The position numbers were made by a program, and so were the translations under genes. The notes beneath the pieces were generated by a model, which made no database searches, was not told the origin of the DNA, and saw only the letters and a program-made list of their open reading frames with translations. 64,000 bases of DNA from Roseiarcus sp963730555 (GTDB lineage: Bacteria; Pseudomonadota; Alphaproteobacteria; Rhizobiales; Beijerinckiaceae): positions 5,150-69,149 of the forward strand of contig CAVSSS010000026.1 of NCBI GenBank assembly GCA_963730555.1, read 5' to 3'. Shown in pieces: positions 45,458 through 55,398 of the stretch (the first letter of the stretch is position 1; every line of letters begins with the position of its first letter).

Positions 45458-46309
45458 GTGGGTATTGTTCGGAAATACGCATTCGGTTTAGGGTTGTCGC
45501 TCGCGGTCATCTATGCCTATGCGCCGCTAAGTCTCCAAGATTTCGCCAAGCCTCGATGGCTCGATGACATCAGCGTTATTGTGAAGAGGTCTCTGGCACC
45601 CGCAAAGCCAGTAGTGCGCGTTGACCCAATCGCCGCAGCGAATGTCGACGAGGATTTGGACTATCGAATTGCCCTACGGATGAAGTCGACCGAAGGATGG
45701 CGCTCGTTCTTGGCCATTCATCCGGCTGGCCCGCATGCGCAATCTGCACGCGCCGCGCTCGACAAACTGGCTCCGGCGGAAAAGCCTCCCGCGCCGGCGG
45801 CCGCCCAGGCCTCGAATGGCGGCTCGTCGTACACGAAAACTCCGAGCGAGCTCGCCTCTCCGGACCGGCCTTCATCACGGTCCGAAATCGCCTCCGATGA
45901 AATCTGCAAACGCGACGAGGATCGTCTCCAGCGATTGCCCAACAACCCAACAAGCGACGAAGCGACGCGTTTCCTGACTGAGTTACGCTGCGAGAACTTG
46001 CGCCCAGAGCTATTCCGGCTAACGGAACGTCTGGACTACGAACCTCCTAGCACCGGCGTTGCCGCTCAAAGTCATCCTTCAAATGTCGCTGAAGCTGGGG
46101 TCGCACGGCGAGCGACTGAACCTCAGAATAGGACGCACTGGCGCGTCGCTTCGCGCAGCCTTCAGCCGAGACGACGCGCGAACCGGTGGATGGCCCCTAG
46201 CTTACCGCCGATTCTCTTGGCGCTTTTCGGCGAGACGCCTAGGAACTCGACCGCTTTCCGTAGAACCCGAGCCAATGCCGGACCGAGCGGCGGCGGACGC
46301 GGCGGATGA
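45458..46309 (+). CDS. membrane-anchored hypothetical, repeated-stress island type
   Basis: 283 aa. TM anchor at 7-25 (AFGLGLSLAVIYAYAPLSL). Then VVRVDPIAAANVDEDLDYRI, STEGWRSFLAIHPAGPHAQS and DEICKRDEDRLQRLPNNPTS, patterns of a family found in methanotroph and Bradyrhizobium genomes. The last 80 residues, rich in Arg, look read in a shifted frame from about 46060. Function unknown. Confidence 0.6.
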   Translation: MGIVRKYAFGLGLSLAVIYAYAPLSLQDFAKPRWLDDISVIVKRSLAPAKPVVRVDPIAAANVDEDLDYRIALRMKSTEGWRSFLAIHPAGPHAQSARAALDKLAPAEKPPAPAAAQASNGGSSYTKTPSELASPDRPSSRSEIASDEICKRDEDRLQRLPNNPTSDEATRFLTELRCENLRPELFRLTERLDYEPPSTGVAAQSHPSNVAEAGVARRATEPQNRTHWRVASRSLQPRRRANRWMAPSLPPILLALFGETPRNSTAFRRTRANAGPSGGGRGG

Positions 46310-46868
46310 GTGGCGGCAGCATCGGAGCCCCGGCCATCACGTCTCGTCGTCCTTATTACGCCTGAAGCAGAGTGTCGCACCCTGATCGCACCTTTGGTTT
46401 GCAGGCGCGGAAAGCGGGAGCGGGTGCGATGCTCGTTGCTTGTCGGCTGGCCGGTCTGTCCGCGCTTGAGACGTATCATGCAGGGGTCAGAGCGCGCACG
46501 CAATTCGGGCCGACGTCAGGGGCATAGTGGGCAATGGCGGAAACACCTCCGCCCGCATTGGTCGACCGGCGGACGGTAGTGAGCGGGGAACGAAGCGCGG
46601 TTCCCGCCGAGTGGTAAGCTCACCCGGCGCCGCTTCCGCGCTCACTGGGCGGACTCAGAACGGCTTTCCGGGCTCTCACGGCCATCCAGCCTACCGCCGA
46701 CGCCGATATGGGCGTCCTGCGCGCTGACCGCAGACCCGGACCCATGCGGCAGGGTATGACGGGCGGGAGCGATAACCAAGGGACAGGTGTACGACATCTC
46801 GTACACTTGGTCGAACCGACGAAGGATGATGCCCAAACCGCGTCATCGTGCGGCTAGCAGCGGGCGAG
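46310..46868. other. no convincing gene
   Basis: 560 bp of GC-rich sequence. Frames exist on both strands but none is recognised. Confidence 0.4.
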
Positions 46869-47201
46869 ATGATGCCGAACCACATCGCGATACTTAGTTC
46901 CTTGCTTGTGGGACTCGCAGCGACCTTGGGCACGATAGTCATTCATGGCTTCGTGGTTCACACCATCGTCATGACTTTGCGGAGCAATCTGCAGCGCGGC
47001 GTGCTTGGCGTGCGGATTTGGGTGAACATGACGTTCATAGTAAGCGCAACGCTGCTTGCGCTCATGGGGCATCTCGTGGAGATCGCGCTTTGGGCGTTCG
47101 CGCTCGATATATGCGGCGCGGTCGCCGATATCAGCGCGGCCATTTATTCATCGGCTGGCAGCTTCACTAGGAATGTCGCAGGGGCCGTGAGTTCGATTTG
47201 A
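46869..47201 (+). CDS. truncated ion-channel-like membrane protein
   Basis: 110 aa from ATG 46869. Two clear TM helices (ILSSLLVGLAATLGTIVIHG; MTFIVSATLLALMGHLVEIA). ALWAFALDICGAVADISAAI and YSSAGSFT lead into where the pore and selectivity filter (TLGYGD-like) should be in the two-TM channel family. Sequence then diverges and stops, so the channel pore is lost. Confidence 0.6.
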   Translation: MMPNHIAILSSLLVGLAATLGTIVIHGFVVHTIVMTLRSNLQRGVLGVRIWVNMTFIVSATLLALMGHLVEIALWAFALDICGAVADISAAIYSSAGSFTRNVAGAVSSI

Positions 47202-47284
47202 TGTAAGTATTTTCCCCGGACCGTATTGCGGATAAACGCGTTAGGACGGGGCAATGGCGCCGAGTTGAGTTTTCAGGATGTCGC

Positions 47285-48320
47285 GTGTCGGAGAGCCTTC
47301 AGTGTCGCAAGCCATCATTTCCGGTCCATCGCGCCGAGGCGTCCCCCCTTCCGCCCTTCGTTGCTCCGCAGCTGTCGCAGCCCGTCGAGAAGCCGCCGTT
47401 GGGGCCTCAGTGGCTGCATGAGATAAAGCTCGACGGCTATCGAATGGCTGCGCGCATCGACAACGGGCGTGTGCAACTTCTCACCCGAACTGGACTGGAC
47501 TGGACCCACAAATATCCGAGCGCCGCGACCGCGTTGGCGAACCTGAATGTGCAGACGGCTTATCTCGACGGGGAACTCTGCGGCGTTGACGCGGCAGGGT
47601 TGCCAGGCTTCGCTCAGACCCAAGCGGCCACCGATGGCGAGGGCGGCGTTCACGTCGTTTATTACGCTTTCGATATCTTGCACCTTGACGGATGGGACGT
47701 TTCCAGCTTGGCGCTAATCGAGCGCAAAACGATCCTAGAGCCACTGGTCTCGAACAAGCCCGGCCTTCAGTTCAGTGGCCACGACACTGGCGACGGCGAA
47801 CTCATTCTGAAGCACGCCGGCAAGCTCGGCTTTGAAGGCGTCGTCTCGAAGACGATTGACGCGCCCTACGCTCCGGGAAACCGCGGCCTCTGGCGCAAAG
47901 CCAAGGCGCTCAGTCGCCAAGAGTTCGTCATCGTCGGCTGGTCGGACCCGGAAGGATCGCGGCCATATCTCGGGGCGCTGCTGCTCGGCTACTATGCCGA
48001 CGACAGAAAACTCACCTACGCCGGCCGGGTGGGCACAGGGATGCCGGACAAAGTGCTCGCCGATCTGCGACGCCGTCTCGACCCGCTCGCCCGCAAGACG
48101 CCGCCCCTCAACATCCTGCCGCCACACAAGAACTCGTTTCGGCTCGCCGCTCGTTCTTTCTCGCGTTCATTGGGTCGAGCCAAAGCTGGTCGCCGAGATC
48201 ACCTATCTGACTTGGACGCCCGACAACCTCTTGCGGCATACGGTTTATGTTGGGCTGCGGGAAGACAAGCCGGCCAGGGAGGTGCGGCGAGAAGCGCCCG
48301 ATGCGGGCCGCGCAAGATAG
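47285..48320 (+). pseudogene. LigD-type ATP-dependent DNA ligase, one frameshift
   Basis: The ligase domain runs from about residue 35. Lysine nucleophile in LHEIKLDGYRMAARI; other motifs TAYLDGELCGVDAAGL, VYYAFDILHLDGWDV, GFEGVVSKTIDAPY and FVIVGWSDPEGSRPYLGALL. After KNSFRLAAR near 48150 the frame changes, giving LSRVHWVEPKLVAEITYLTW and LLRHTVYVGLREDKPAREVR. It joins DNA ends in bacterial NHEJ. No polymerase or phosphoesterase domain and no Ku gene are seen nearby. Confidence 0.85.
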
Positions 48321-48626
48321 CCGCAGCGTCCTGGAAGGAGCGGATAGCCGCACGGGCAAACAAAAGGGCGGCCTGGAAGCCGTCAGCATCCCTCTCCATC
48401 ACCCCCTCGCAGCGCAATGATCACGTCGCTTTGGCTCTCGCCGGGCGCAGTGCAAGTACCTCGCGGTGAAGGCGGATGGTCACGATCTCAGATGAGGCGC
48501 GGCCCTGCGCAGCTTTATTTCGACGAAACCCTTCTCGACTGACCCAAGCCTCACTTGCGCCGACAAGTTGTGTTGTAGGGGTCACCGGCCAGACACGTTC
48601 AGAAGCTGGCTACTCGGGAGGCGACG
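48321..48626. other. intergenic, no gene seen
   Basis: Only weak frames; the ribosome site of the next small gene is at the right edge. Confidence 0.35.
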
Positions 48627-48716
48627 ATGTTGTTGATCCCTGTTGTGCTTGTGATAGGCGGAATTCTCGCGCTGGTCCTGTATCTGGAAAAAAGATCTCC
48701 ACCCCATCGACAGTAA
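48627..48716 (+). CDS. 29-aa single-pass membrane peptide
   Basis: Strong GGGAGG site seven bases before ATG 48627. The sequence MLLIPVVLVIGGILALVLYL is one TM helix followed by a short basic end (EKRSPPHRQ). Too short for most gene finders but well formed. Function unknown. Confidence 0.5.
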   Translation: MLLIPVVLVIGGILALVLYLEKRSPPHRQ

Positions 48717-49082
48717 GGCTACGGCGAGTACGCGATCCGCAAGAAAAAGCCCCACGCCAGGGTAGGGTTGCGCGGGGCGAAGTTGCGCGCCTTGGTGGGA
48801 GGAATGGCGCTGAGGAAGATCTAAAACGACGCCGCACGAAACACCGTGATAGCGGTCACACAGCAAAGAAGAGGGCGGCCCGAAGCCGCCCTTCCCCGAC
48901 CCAACTCAAACGGGACGCACGCCGCGGGAGATTCCCGGCGGGCTTTCGTAGCAGCAATACGCCATCGACGCCGAGCCGAAGGCTTAGGTTTCGCGTAATC
49001 TGGCACCCTACCCGCGCCGGTTGGTATCAACGATGATCTCGTGCATTAACCATGTCAACCTCGCAGCGCCCTTGGGAGTGTC
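48717..49082. other. intergenic, no gene seen
   Basis: Contains a GGGCGGCCCGAAGCCGCCC hairpin near 48872-48890 followed by TTCCCC, a weak terminator candidate. Confidence 0.35.
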
Positions 49083-49272
49083 ATGGTCAGAATGACGTCA
49101 TGCCGAGCCTGCGGCGCCATGATCTCGGCAGACGCCGTCACTTGCCCGAGCTGCGGGGGCGCGTTTCGACCGCATCGCGGTCGCCCCGGCCGGGATTGCC
49201 CTAATGCTTGTGATCGCGTTTTGTACGCTCTCCTCAGGTTATTATGAACTCAGGCGACGCCAGCCGTCGTAG
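49083..49272 (+). pseudogene. zinc-ribbon plus TM small protein, probable frameshift
   Basis: MVRMTSCRACGAMISADAVT and CPSCGG form a zinc ribbon. Near 49185 a shift into the next frame gives GRIALMLVIAFCTLSSGYYE, a TM helix, ending at TAG 49270. Zinc ribbon followed by a TM helix is a common small-protein layout, so the joined reading is preferred. Confidence 0.45.
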
Positions 49273-49403
49273 TCACGGCTCCAACGAGTTGTCGGCTCGC
49301 CCCTCACGGTCAGCGTATAATTGCCGTCGGCAATCCCGCGCGGCTCAACGCCATTGATCGCCAACGCTTCGACGGCATCCCGCTCAGTATCGTTACCACG
49401 CAC
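49242..49403 (-). CDS. 53-aa hypothetical, minus strand
   Basis: GTG 49403 opens RGNDTERDAVEALAINGVEP, RGIADGNYTLTVRGEPTTRW, SRDYDGWRRLSS, a beta-rich sequence with protein-like character. It may be the C-terminal part of a longer, frameshifted gene starting near 49465 (MSSAQATKRREGELTGPRK). Overlaps the zinc-ribbon gene end. Confidence 0.35.
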   Translation of the reverse strand: MRGNDTERDAVEALAINGVEPRGIADGNYTLTVRGEPTTRWSRDYDGWRRLSS

Positions 49404-49953
49404 TTGGCCTTGCGTGGACCAGTCAATTCTCCCTCACGCCGTTTCGTTGCCTGAGCGCTGCTCATGGATTCCTCCGGTTCGCTTTGGGCTGACGATCACG
49501 CCTCGAATGGTCCATTCAGAGCGAGCCAGTGCTCATTGTCGAGTCGACCTGAACCTCTCGCTAACGGCCACGAGCGCGGCTCCAACGAACACCAAGACGG
49601 ACAGGGCGAGGACAATTTCGCCTGTTACTAACAGTAGTGAATGAAACAGGTCCATCGTCGATCATTCGCCCATTGCTCCTCCGCCTCGCAGGATCGGAAT
49701 CTACGCACGGGTGTCGGATATCGAGGAGCGGGATCCGACCTCGCGCTTGATCGCGGGAGCAGGATTTTGAGTAGATTCCGAGCCTGCCACTTCACCCGCG
49801 TCGCCGCTAAGAAATTCAACAGCGCCCGTTGTGGCGCTGTTTTCAGGCGGATATTCGGTCATGCCGCAACCACATCACGCAAGGCTGCCGAGCTTTCCCG
49901 GCGCGAGCCCCGCGATGCCCGCCAGGGTGCTTGGCGTAAAGCAGGAGAGTCCG
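49404..49953. other. intergenic with GAGTAGATTCCGAG element
   Basis: No supported gene. A GAGTAGATTCCGAGCCT copy lies at 49769-49785, 169 bases before the next gene's ATG. Confidence 0.4.
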
Positions 49954-50406
49954 ATGACGGAACTCTACGTATTTCGCGGGACCACTGGACATGCCGAGAT
50001 GGTTACGGATGATAAAAGCGGTAAGAAACTACCGCCCCATTCGTTCGGAGAATGGGTTTTTTCCAGAACTATAAATGTCGCAGGAGAAACGCACCTTAAG
50101 GGCGGCGTCAACTGCGCGCAGGTGCTCGCAAATGTTGTGAAGGATGGATTTCACCATTGGCCGGAACTGGAGTTTGACTGCCCGCCCGAACCACCGCCCG
50201 TTAGGCCGCCAACTCTGCCTCCCGATTTTCCCGACATCCCGCAAAACCCGAGTTCCGAGTTGCAGCCGGCTCCTGACCCTTCCGCTACCCCCGACCAGGT
50301 TGCGGGCACGGTGCCTGCTACGGCCGAGCCTGCGCTAAAGAGCCCCGCGCCGAAGCGGACGGACGAGGCACTGCAAAAGCGAAGCCGAACAGGCGGGCCT
50401 GTTTAG
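49954..50406 (+). CDS. hypothetical with proline-rich tail
   Basis: 150 aa from ATG 49954 (GGAGAG upstream). MTELYVFRGTTGHAEMVTDD and FSRTINVAGETHLKGGVNCA form a compact beta-rich domain. From about 75 on, a Pro-rich region (PPEPPPVRPPTLPPDFPDIP) looks disordered. Family unknown. Confidence 0.55.
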   Translation: MTELYVFRGTTGHAEMVTDDKSGKKLPPHSFGEWVFSRTINVAGETHLKGGVNCAQVLANVVKDGFHHWPELEFDCPPEPPPVRPPTLPPDFPDIPQNPSSELQPAPDPSATPDQVAGTVPATAEPALKSPAPKRTDEALQKRSRTGGPV

Positions 50407-50464
50407 CTTTACCATCGGCCGTTGGCTGAACTAAGTAAGCCATAGCTACTGCAAGGAGGCTTTC

Positions 50465-50914
50465 ATGCCGGAGCGCTTAGTTGACGTTGCGAAGCAGGGC
50501 TCCAAGGTCCTGCATACGTTTCCTGTCACGATCAGCGCCCCCGCTGTGAAGGAGGAGGCGTTCAAGGAGAAGGCGTTGGAGGCAGCGGCCAATGCGAAGT
50601 TGGTCCCGAACGAGGAACTCGATAGCCTGGACGCTAAGATGCACGTCAGCCGCGGCGGCCAACTGACCCCATACGGAGATCCGCACGGCGTGCTAGCGGA
50701 GACCAAGGCGGGTCTAGACCAGGTCGTTCGCGAGCGCGCCTATTTGCTCTGGGAGCAGGCGGGTCGGCCGGATGGCCGCGCCGACGACTTCTGGCATCAA
50801 GCGCAGCATGAACGCTTCTGCGAACGCGCCTACGCGCTGTGGGACCGGGAGGGCCGTCCGGAGGGCGAGGCGGACGAGCACTGGTTTCGGACGCGCGCCT
50901 TTGAGGAGAGCTGA
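50465..50914 (+). CDS. DUF2934 protein with two repeats
   Basis: 149 aa; AAGGAGG before ATG 50465. Two DUF2934 units: RERAYLLWEQAGRPDGRADD and CERAYALWDREGRPEGEADE, each ending in a Trp. The domain is common in plant-associated and methanotrophic alphaproteobacteria, function unknown. The N-terminal half is unrelated and acidic. Confidence 0.85.
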   Translation: MPERLVDVAKQGSKVLHTFPVTISAPAVKEEAFKEKALEAAANAKLVPNEELDSLDAKMHVSRGGQLTPYGDPHGVLAETKAGLDQVVRERAYLLWEQAGRPDGRADDFWHQAQHERFCERAYALWDREGRPEGEADEHWFRTRAFEES

Positions 50915-51153
50915 CGCGTCGAGTCCCTTCGCGCAATTCGCCCGGACGGCGTCTCTTCGGTTGGAAAACGAGCGCCATAGCCCTTCCTCCTCCCGAAACT
51001 CCGGCGAGCCTACGACGTCGAAAGGAGGGGGCCGTTCCATAAACTCATTTCCGCCGCAGTTGGATTCCGTTCCGGACTCCGCAGTGTTCACGGTTTCAAC
51101 CACTGTATTCGCTATTGCGCTGCAATCCTCGGGCAAGTCGCACGGAGCTTCTG

Positions 51154-52071
51154 TCATTCTCCTGCCCGCGCGGTCAGGGACACCGCCTCGTACAAATATC
51201 GTAAGTTTGGGATTGGCGCTTGCCCCATCAGGCTGAGAACATCAGCTCCGAGAGCCTGCATTTCGGGTGCCGCTCGCCGCACATGGCGCGCAAAATAGTC
51301 ATCGCCGCGCGAGGCCAATAGACGGCTCCAATAGGCCGTCCCTATGAAGAGTGGGGACCACTCGAATATCGCGCGCAGCGGGACCGGCGAGGGTCCGATC
51401 TGCTTTCGATCCAATTCACGCCAACCTTCCCTTACTGCCAGAATGAATGCCCTAACAGCGTCCCTGTCGTGGGCGAGCTTCCGTGCGTCGAAGTCCGCCG
51501 CGCAAAGAGCGCCGCTAATCGCCAGAATGAATACCGCATGGCGACGAAGCCAAGCGTCCATGTCGTTGATCGGCCCGACACGAATCCCTGCTGCACGGAA
51601 AAGAGCGACGATGTCCGGCGCAGACGCTTCGACAGCCGTCGCTTGCACAGAGATTTCGACGAAATGATCAACATTGTTTTCGATCACGCCGGAGAAGCCG
51701 GGGAACGCGGAAACCACTCGTTTGCGTCCCAGAGCCTCATGAAGAGACTCAGACCCGTTGGCGTGATTGACAAGGAAAATAAAACGCGGGATTTGCGTCG
51801 CGGCGAATATAGGCAGAACGCTTTCAAGTTGCTCTCGGCGAACCGTTACGAGACACAGTTCGGCAGCGCAGCCGGGCTCAAGCGTCTGCGATACGGGGAG
51901 ATTGGCACGCCAACGCCGTCCTGATCGGATGTCTTCAATGATTGCGCCGCAGCGCGCCAATTGAGCCGCCCGCGACCCTCTTGCGACCAGGCTGACTTCC
52001 TGGCCACCCAGTGAGAGCCGAACCGCAAACAAGGTCCCTTGCACGCCCGCCCCAAACACGACGATTCGCAT
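51154..52071 (-). CDS. ketopantoate reductase-like (ApbA/PanE family) protein
   Basis: 305 aa from ATG 52071. Rossmann start MRIVVFGAGVQGTLFAVRLS, then SLVARGSRAAQLARCG. ApbA-like middle (CLVTVRREQLESVLPIF, FIFLVNHANGSESLHEALG) and helical C-terminal domain (LRRHAVFILAISGALCAADF). It probably reduces a 2-oxo acid with NAD(P)H. The usual Lys in the catalytic VKxxQ segment reads VRREQ, so the substrate may differ from ketopantoate. Confidence 0.75.
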   Translation of the reverse strand: MRIVVFGAGVQGTLFAVRLSLGGQEVSLVARGSRAAQLARCGAIIEDIRSGRRWRANLPVSQTLEPGCAAELCLVTVRREQLESVLPIFAATQIPRFIFLVNHANGSESLHEALGRKRVVSAFPGFSGVIENNVDHFVEISVQATAVEASAPDIVALFRAAGIRVGPINDMDAWLRRHAVFILAISGALCAADFDARKLAHDRDAVRAFILAVREGWRELDRKQIGPSPVPLRAIFEWSPLFIGTAYWSRLLASRGDDYFARHVRRAAPEMQALGADVLSLMGQAPIPNLRYLYEAVSLTARAGE

Positions 52072-52338
52072 GGTTCGCCTCCAACGACCGCTTGAGGGGA
52101 CCTGCGGTCTGTTCTGCGCGGTCAGCAGTCCCCAGGCGGGGCAACGGGCGAACGCTAACTTGCGTACTGCGCGATCCCGTTGCCGTGACAAGGCCCGTAA
52201 GCGCATCGATCCAGCGCTTCGTGACTAAAGTGCTTGATCGGCTCGATACTTTTGAAAGCATCGGCGCGGGCCGGGACAGCTTTTTTTTGCCGCGCTCGCG
52301 AGTTTATTCACTGCACTCTTAGCGGAAGGAGTGTTCCC

Positions 52339-52666
52339 GTGGACAAAGATCGCGTCAGGATGGTAAAGCAGGTCAAAGGCGCTGTGAAGGAAGGCTGTGG
52401 GTAAGGCTGTCGGCGGCGCCAAACTTGAAGCCGAGGGCAAAAATGACAAGGGGCGAGTTTGCGCGGAATTTGGCTATGAGCCTCCAGGTTATCAGTTCAT
52501 CTCCGCGGTGGTTTGGGGAATTGCAAGCGGCCCATCGAATGTTATGGTTGGGATCCTGACTGCCCATTGGCTTGTGATCGATACCGCCCTGAAAGACTCG
52601 CGCGCCTGTTGGGATGCCATTCAACGCGGACGAAAATGGAATCAGCGGACGTCCGAAATCAAGTGA
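52339..52666 (+). pseudogene. CsbD-family stress protein, frameshifted
   Basis: AAGGAG before GTG 52339. Reads DKDRVRMVKQVKGAVKEG and then, after one extra base near 52394, VGKAVGGAKLEAEGKNDKG, the two CsbD half-motifs. The later residues to 52666 do not belong to the family. CsbD proteins are abundant general stress proteins. Confidence 0.65.
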
Positions 52667-53053
52667 CTGCGATGCCCGCGGGCTCTTCCACTTGCGAACA
52701 ATGAGTTAGAAGCGAAACCTGTGTGAGCGGCACCGGTCCCGTCACCTCGAGTTGGATGGTCGCGGCGCGTTGATGTTTGGTCGATGTTCATGTTTCAAAT
52801 GTTTCACAGGGCGCGCTTCTGTGCCTGCCACGGCGCAGCGATATGGTATCGGCCGATTCCGATGCGGTTGGCGAAACAATTAAAACACCACCGTGCCCAC
52901 GTCCCCAAACGGGATAGCGTCGCGTTAACTGACCCGGCGAAGGACGAACGATGACTCGCGAAGAAGTATTGGCGGTATGCCATGTTGCGCGTCTTTTAGG
53001 CGTATGTTGTACCCGCTCGCACTCCTTGTGAGCCGCATCACGCGGGGACCATC
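52667..53053. other. intergenic, no gene seen
   Basis: About 390 bp holding the promoter region of the epimerase-like gene; nothing else recognised. Confidence 0.35.
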
Positions 53054-54095
53054 GTGCCGAAATCCGAGAGCAAATGCCGCCTCGTCCTTGTGACCGGAGG
53101 GTCAGGATACCTCGCCGGGTACTGTGTCGCTCAGCTCCTGAATGACGGCTGGAGCGTTCGCACGACCGTGAGGAGCCTCGCAAAGGCCAAGGCAGTACGC
53201 GCGAGTATCGACAACATCGCCCCGAAGGCATCGGAAATCGAGTTCGTCGAAGCGGATCTCAATTCAGATGCTGGTTGGGGTAGAGCCGCCACGGGTGCGC
53301 AGTATGTTCTGCACGTCGCCTCGCCTGTTCCGGTGACTGACCCGAATGACGACGACGAATTGATCCGACCAGCGCGGGATGGGACGCTGCGTGTGCTCAC
53401 GGCCGCCCGCGACGCCGGGGTGAAGCGCGTTGTGATGACGTCTTCGACCTCGGCGATCATCTTTGGCCGAGGCGTTCGCGAGAAGCCTTTCACCGAGGCG
53501 GATTGGACCGACGAGACGAACCGCCGCGACACATCACCCTATGACCGGGCCAAGACCATCGCCGAGCGGGCGGCCTGGGCATGGCTCGCGGAAGAAGGCG
53601 GGGGACTTCGAACTCGTCACCATCAACCCTAGCCTGGTTCTCGGCCCCGTGCTCGGGTCGGATTTTTCCGCTTCGATTGAAGCGATCAAGAAGCTCCTGG
53701 ACGGCTCTATTCCGGCGTTACCGCGCTTCGGCTTCAACGTGGTGGACGTGCGCGACATCGCGCGCCTGCACGTGCTGGCGATGATGGCGCCGGAAGCAGC
53801 GGGCGAACGATTTATCGGCTCCGGCGATTTCTATTGGATGTCAGACGTCGCCAAGATGCTCAAGCAGGGACTTGGCGACAAGGCGAAGAAGGTTCCCTCA
53901 ATCTCCGTTCCAGACTTCGTTGCGCGGGTTGTGGCGCTATTCGATCCGATTGTGAGGGGACGGCTCTATGAACTGGGCAAGCGACGACCAGTCTCTTCGG
54001 AGAAGGCCCGACGAATGTTCGATTGGAAATCCCGGCCGGTGACAGAGACAGTGCTCGACACGGCGCGCAGCCTTCAGGCAAGCAATCTGGTCTGA
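53054..54095 (+). pseudogene. NAD-dependent epimerase / dihydroflavonol-reductase-like gene, one frameshift
   Basis: GTG 53054. LVLVTGGSGYLAGYCVAQLL is the nucleotide-binding start; EFVEADLNSDAGWGRA, YVLHVASPVP, VVMTSSTSAIIFG and Tyr-Lys in SPYDRAKTIAE follow. Near 53600 the frame changes and resumes as FELVTINPSLVLGPVLGSDF, then FNVVDVRDIARLHVLAMMAP and GDFYWMSDVAKML. An extended SDR reducing a carbonyl with NAD(P)H; substrate unknown. Confidence 0.85.
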
Positions 54096-54191
54096 GGGGC
54101 ACGGCTGCCGTTCCGGGTCGATGATCGTCACGCGTGATACATTCTCCGCCCAATGACCAAGATCACGCCATCCGCCTGGCGACGATGAGGA

Positions 54192-54569
54192 TTACACTTG
54201 CACGGTCTTTGGCAGGCGTCCGCGCTTGCGCGCTCCGACGTTTCCGCGCAACTGCCCTAAGCCAATCGCTTTCGCTATCGCCGACCGACTTGCCGCGTAG
54301 TTGGCGGCAACCATGGGATAGTCGGAGGGAAGCTTCCATTTCGCGCGATACTGCTCCGGCATCAGGCCGTGCGTCGCCAGATGCCGTTTCAGCGCCTTGA
54401 AATGTTTGCCGTCCTCCAAGCAGATCAAATATCCCGGCGTGACCGACTTCCGGATTGAGACGGCCGGCTCCTTCAGCTCTTCCTTCGGGGTCGAAAGCTC
54501 CACGCCGGCGGAGAGCTCTGCCAAATTGTCATGGATTGCTTGGATCAGTGCAGGCAGCTGATCACCCAA
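54192..54569 (-). CDS. MucR/Ros-family zinc-finger regulator
   Basis: 125 aa. Ros/MucR core: SIRKSVTPGYLICLEDGKHF, KALKRHLATHGLMPEQYRAK, WKLPSDYPMVAANYAASRS. The Cys and two His ligands are present; the second Cys position is the Asp found in MucR homologues. These proteins silence AT-rich or acquired DNA and surface genes. Its 5' end overlaps the duplicated segment at 54557, so the first codons may not be original. Confidence 0.88.
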   Translation of the reverse strand: MGDQLPALIQAIHDNLAELSAGVELSTPKEELKEPAVSIRKSVTPGYLICLEDGKHFKALKRHLATHGLMPEQYRAKWKLPSDYPMVAANYAASRSAIAKAIGLGQLRGNVGARKRGRLPKTVQV

Positions 54570-54870
54570 ACGAATTGCTCATGTGGATGCCGGTGAGCGG
54601 CTGCACGCGCCTGCCTTCCCATCGTACCTTGTTTGCCGGATATCACGCGGCGGCCAATCTTCGGTAATCCGCTCCTCGGGCACTAACGCCAGCTTGTCGA
54701 AGCCCTCGATAATCGGCATCCCTTTTTCCTCCCTTTTCGTAGGCCCGTTGAGGAAGACAGCCCAGCAGCGGATTACGGTCTCGTCGCCACTTCCCACCGA
54801 ACTTCCCGGGCCGGCTTATCGTCCCGCAGTCCGACGAAGACAGTGTGGCGGAGCAGTGGCTCGTCGGTCC
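54557..54870. repeat. 316-bp duplicated segment, copy 2
   Basis: Matches 36168-36483. Here the ligase end stays joined to a longer ligase remnant (to 55398), so this copy is closer to the original locus. Two bases are lost within the cupin part. Confidence 0.85.
54579..54719 (-). pseudogene. cupin gene, N-terminal fragment (copy 2)
   Basis: MPIIEGFDKLALVPEERIT, then a 2-bp deletion shifts the frame. The missing C-terminal half may be the fragment at 56352. Confidence 0.65.
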
Positions 54871-55398
54871 AACCGAGATAGGTGATCTCGGCGACGAGTT
54901 CCGGTCGCACCCAGTGCACCTTGGAGAGGGCCAGCGGGCCGCCGGAGGGTCCTTGAGCAATTGCGCTAACCGCTCCTTCCGTTCGAGGAGCGGAAGCCGG
55001 GCGACGTCCTCGCCGTCGAGTTCGAGGAGGTCGAAGTCAAAATAGACGAGTCCACCATAACCCGCGTCCGAGGCCTGCTGCATCAACTCGAACGAGGTCA
55101 AGCCGTCGGTACGGACGCCGCACAGCTTTCAGTTGATGTATGCCGTCTTCACTGGGAGCTTGGCGAAGGTGGCGGCCGTCGCCGGATACTTTGCCATCCA
55201 GTCGAGCCCGGACCGGGTGAGGAGTTGAACCTTGCCGCGGTTGATGCGAGCCGCCATCCGATAGCCGTCGAACTTGATGTCATGCATCCATCGCGGCTCC
55301 GGTGGACCCGGCCATCGAGAAGCCGGCGCCCCAGGCGCGAGATCCGAACGCAGTGCCGCCGCCAGGGACATCGGGCGGCGCTCCCGCACCGCAGCCAA
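54773..55398 (-). pseudogene. LigD-type ligase with nonsense codon and internal deletion
   Basis: From 55398: PRWMHDIKFDGYRMAARINR (Lys nucleophile) and KLPVKTAYIN, then TGA at 55129-55131 where Gly is expected. The same frame goes on with LCGVRTDGLTSFELMQQ, GYGGLVYFDFDLLELDGEDV and LLERKERLAQLL. It then jumps directly to LALSKVHWVRPELVAEITYL in a new frame, so the middle of the ligase is deleted. The family end LRHTVFVGLRDDKPAREVR follows to TAA 54773. Confidence 0.85.
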
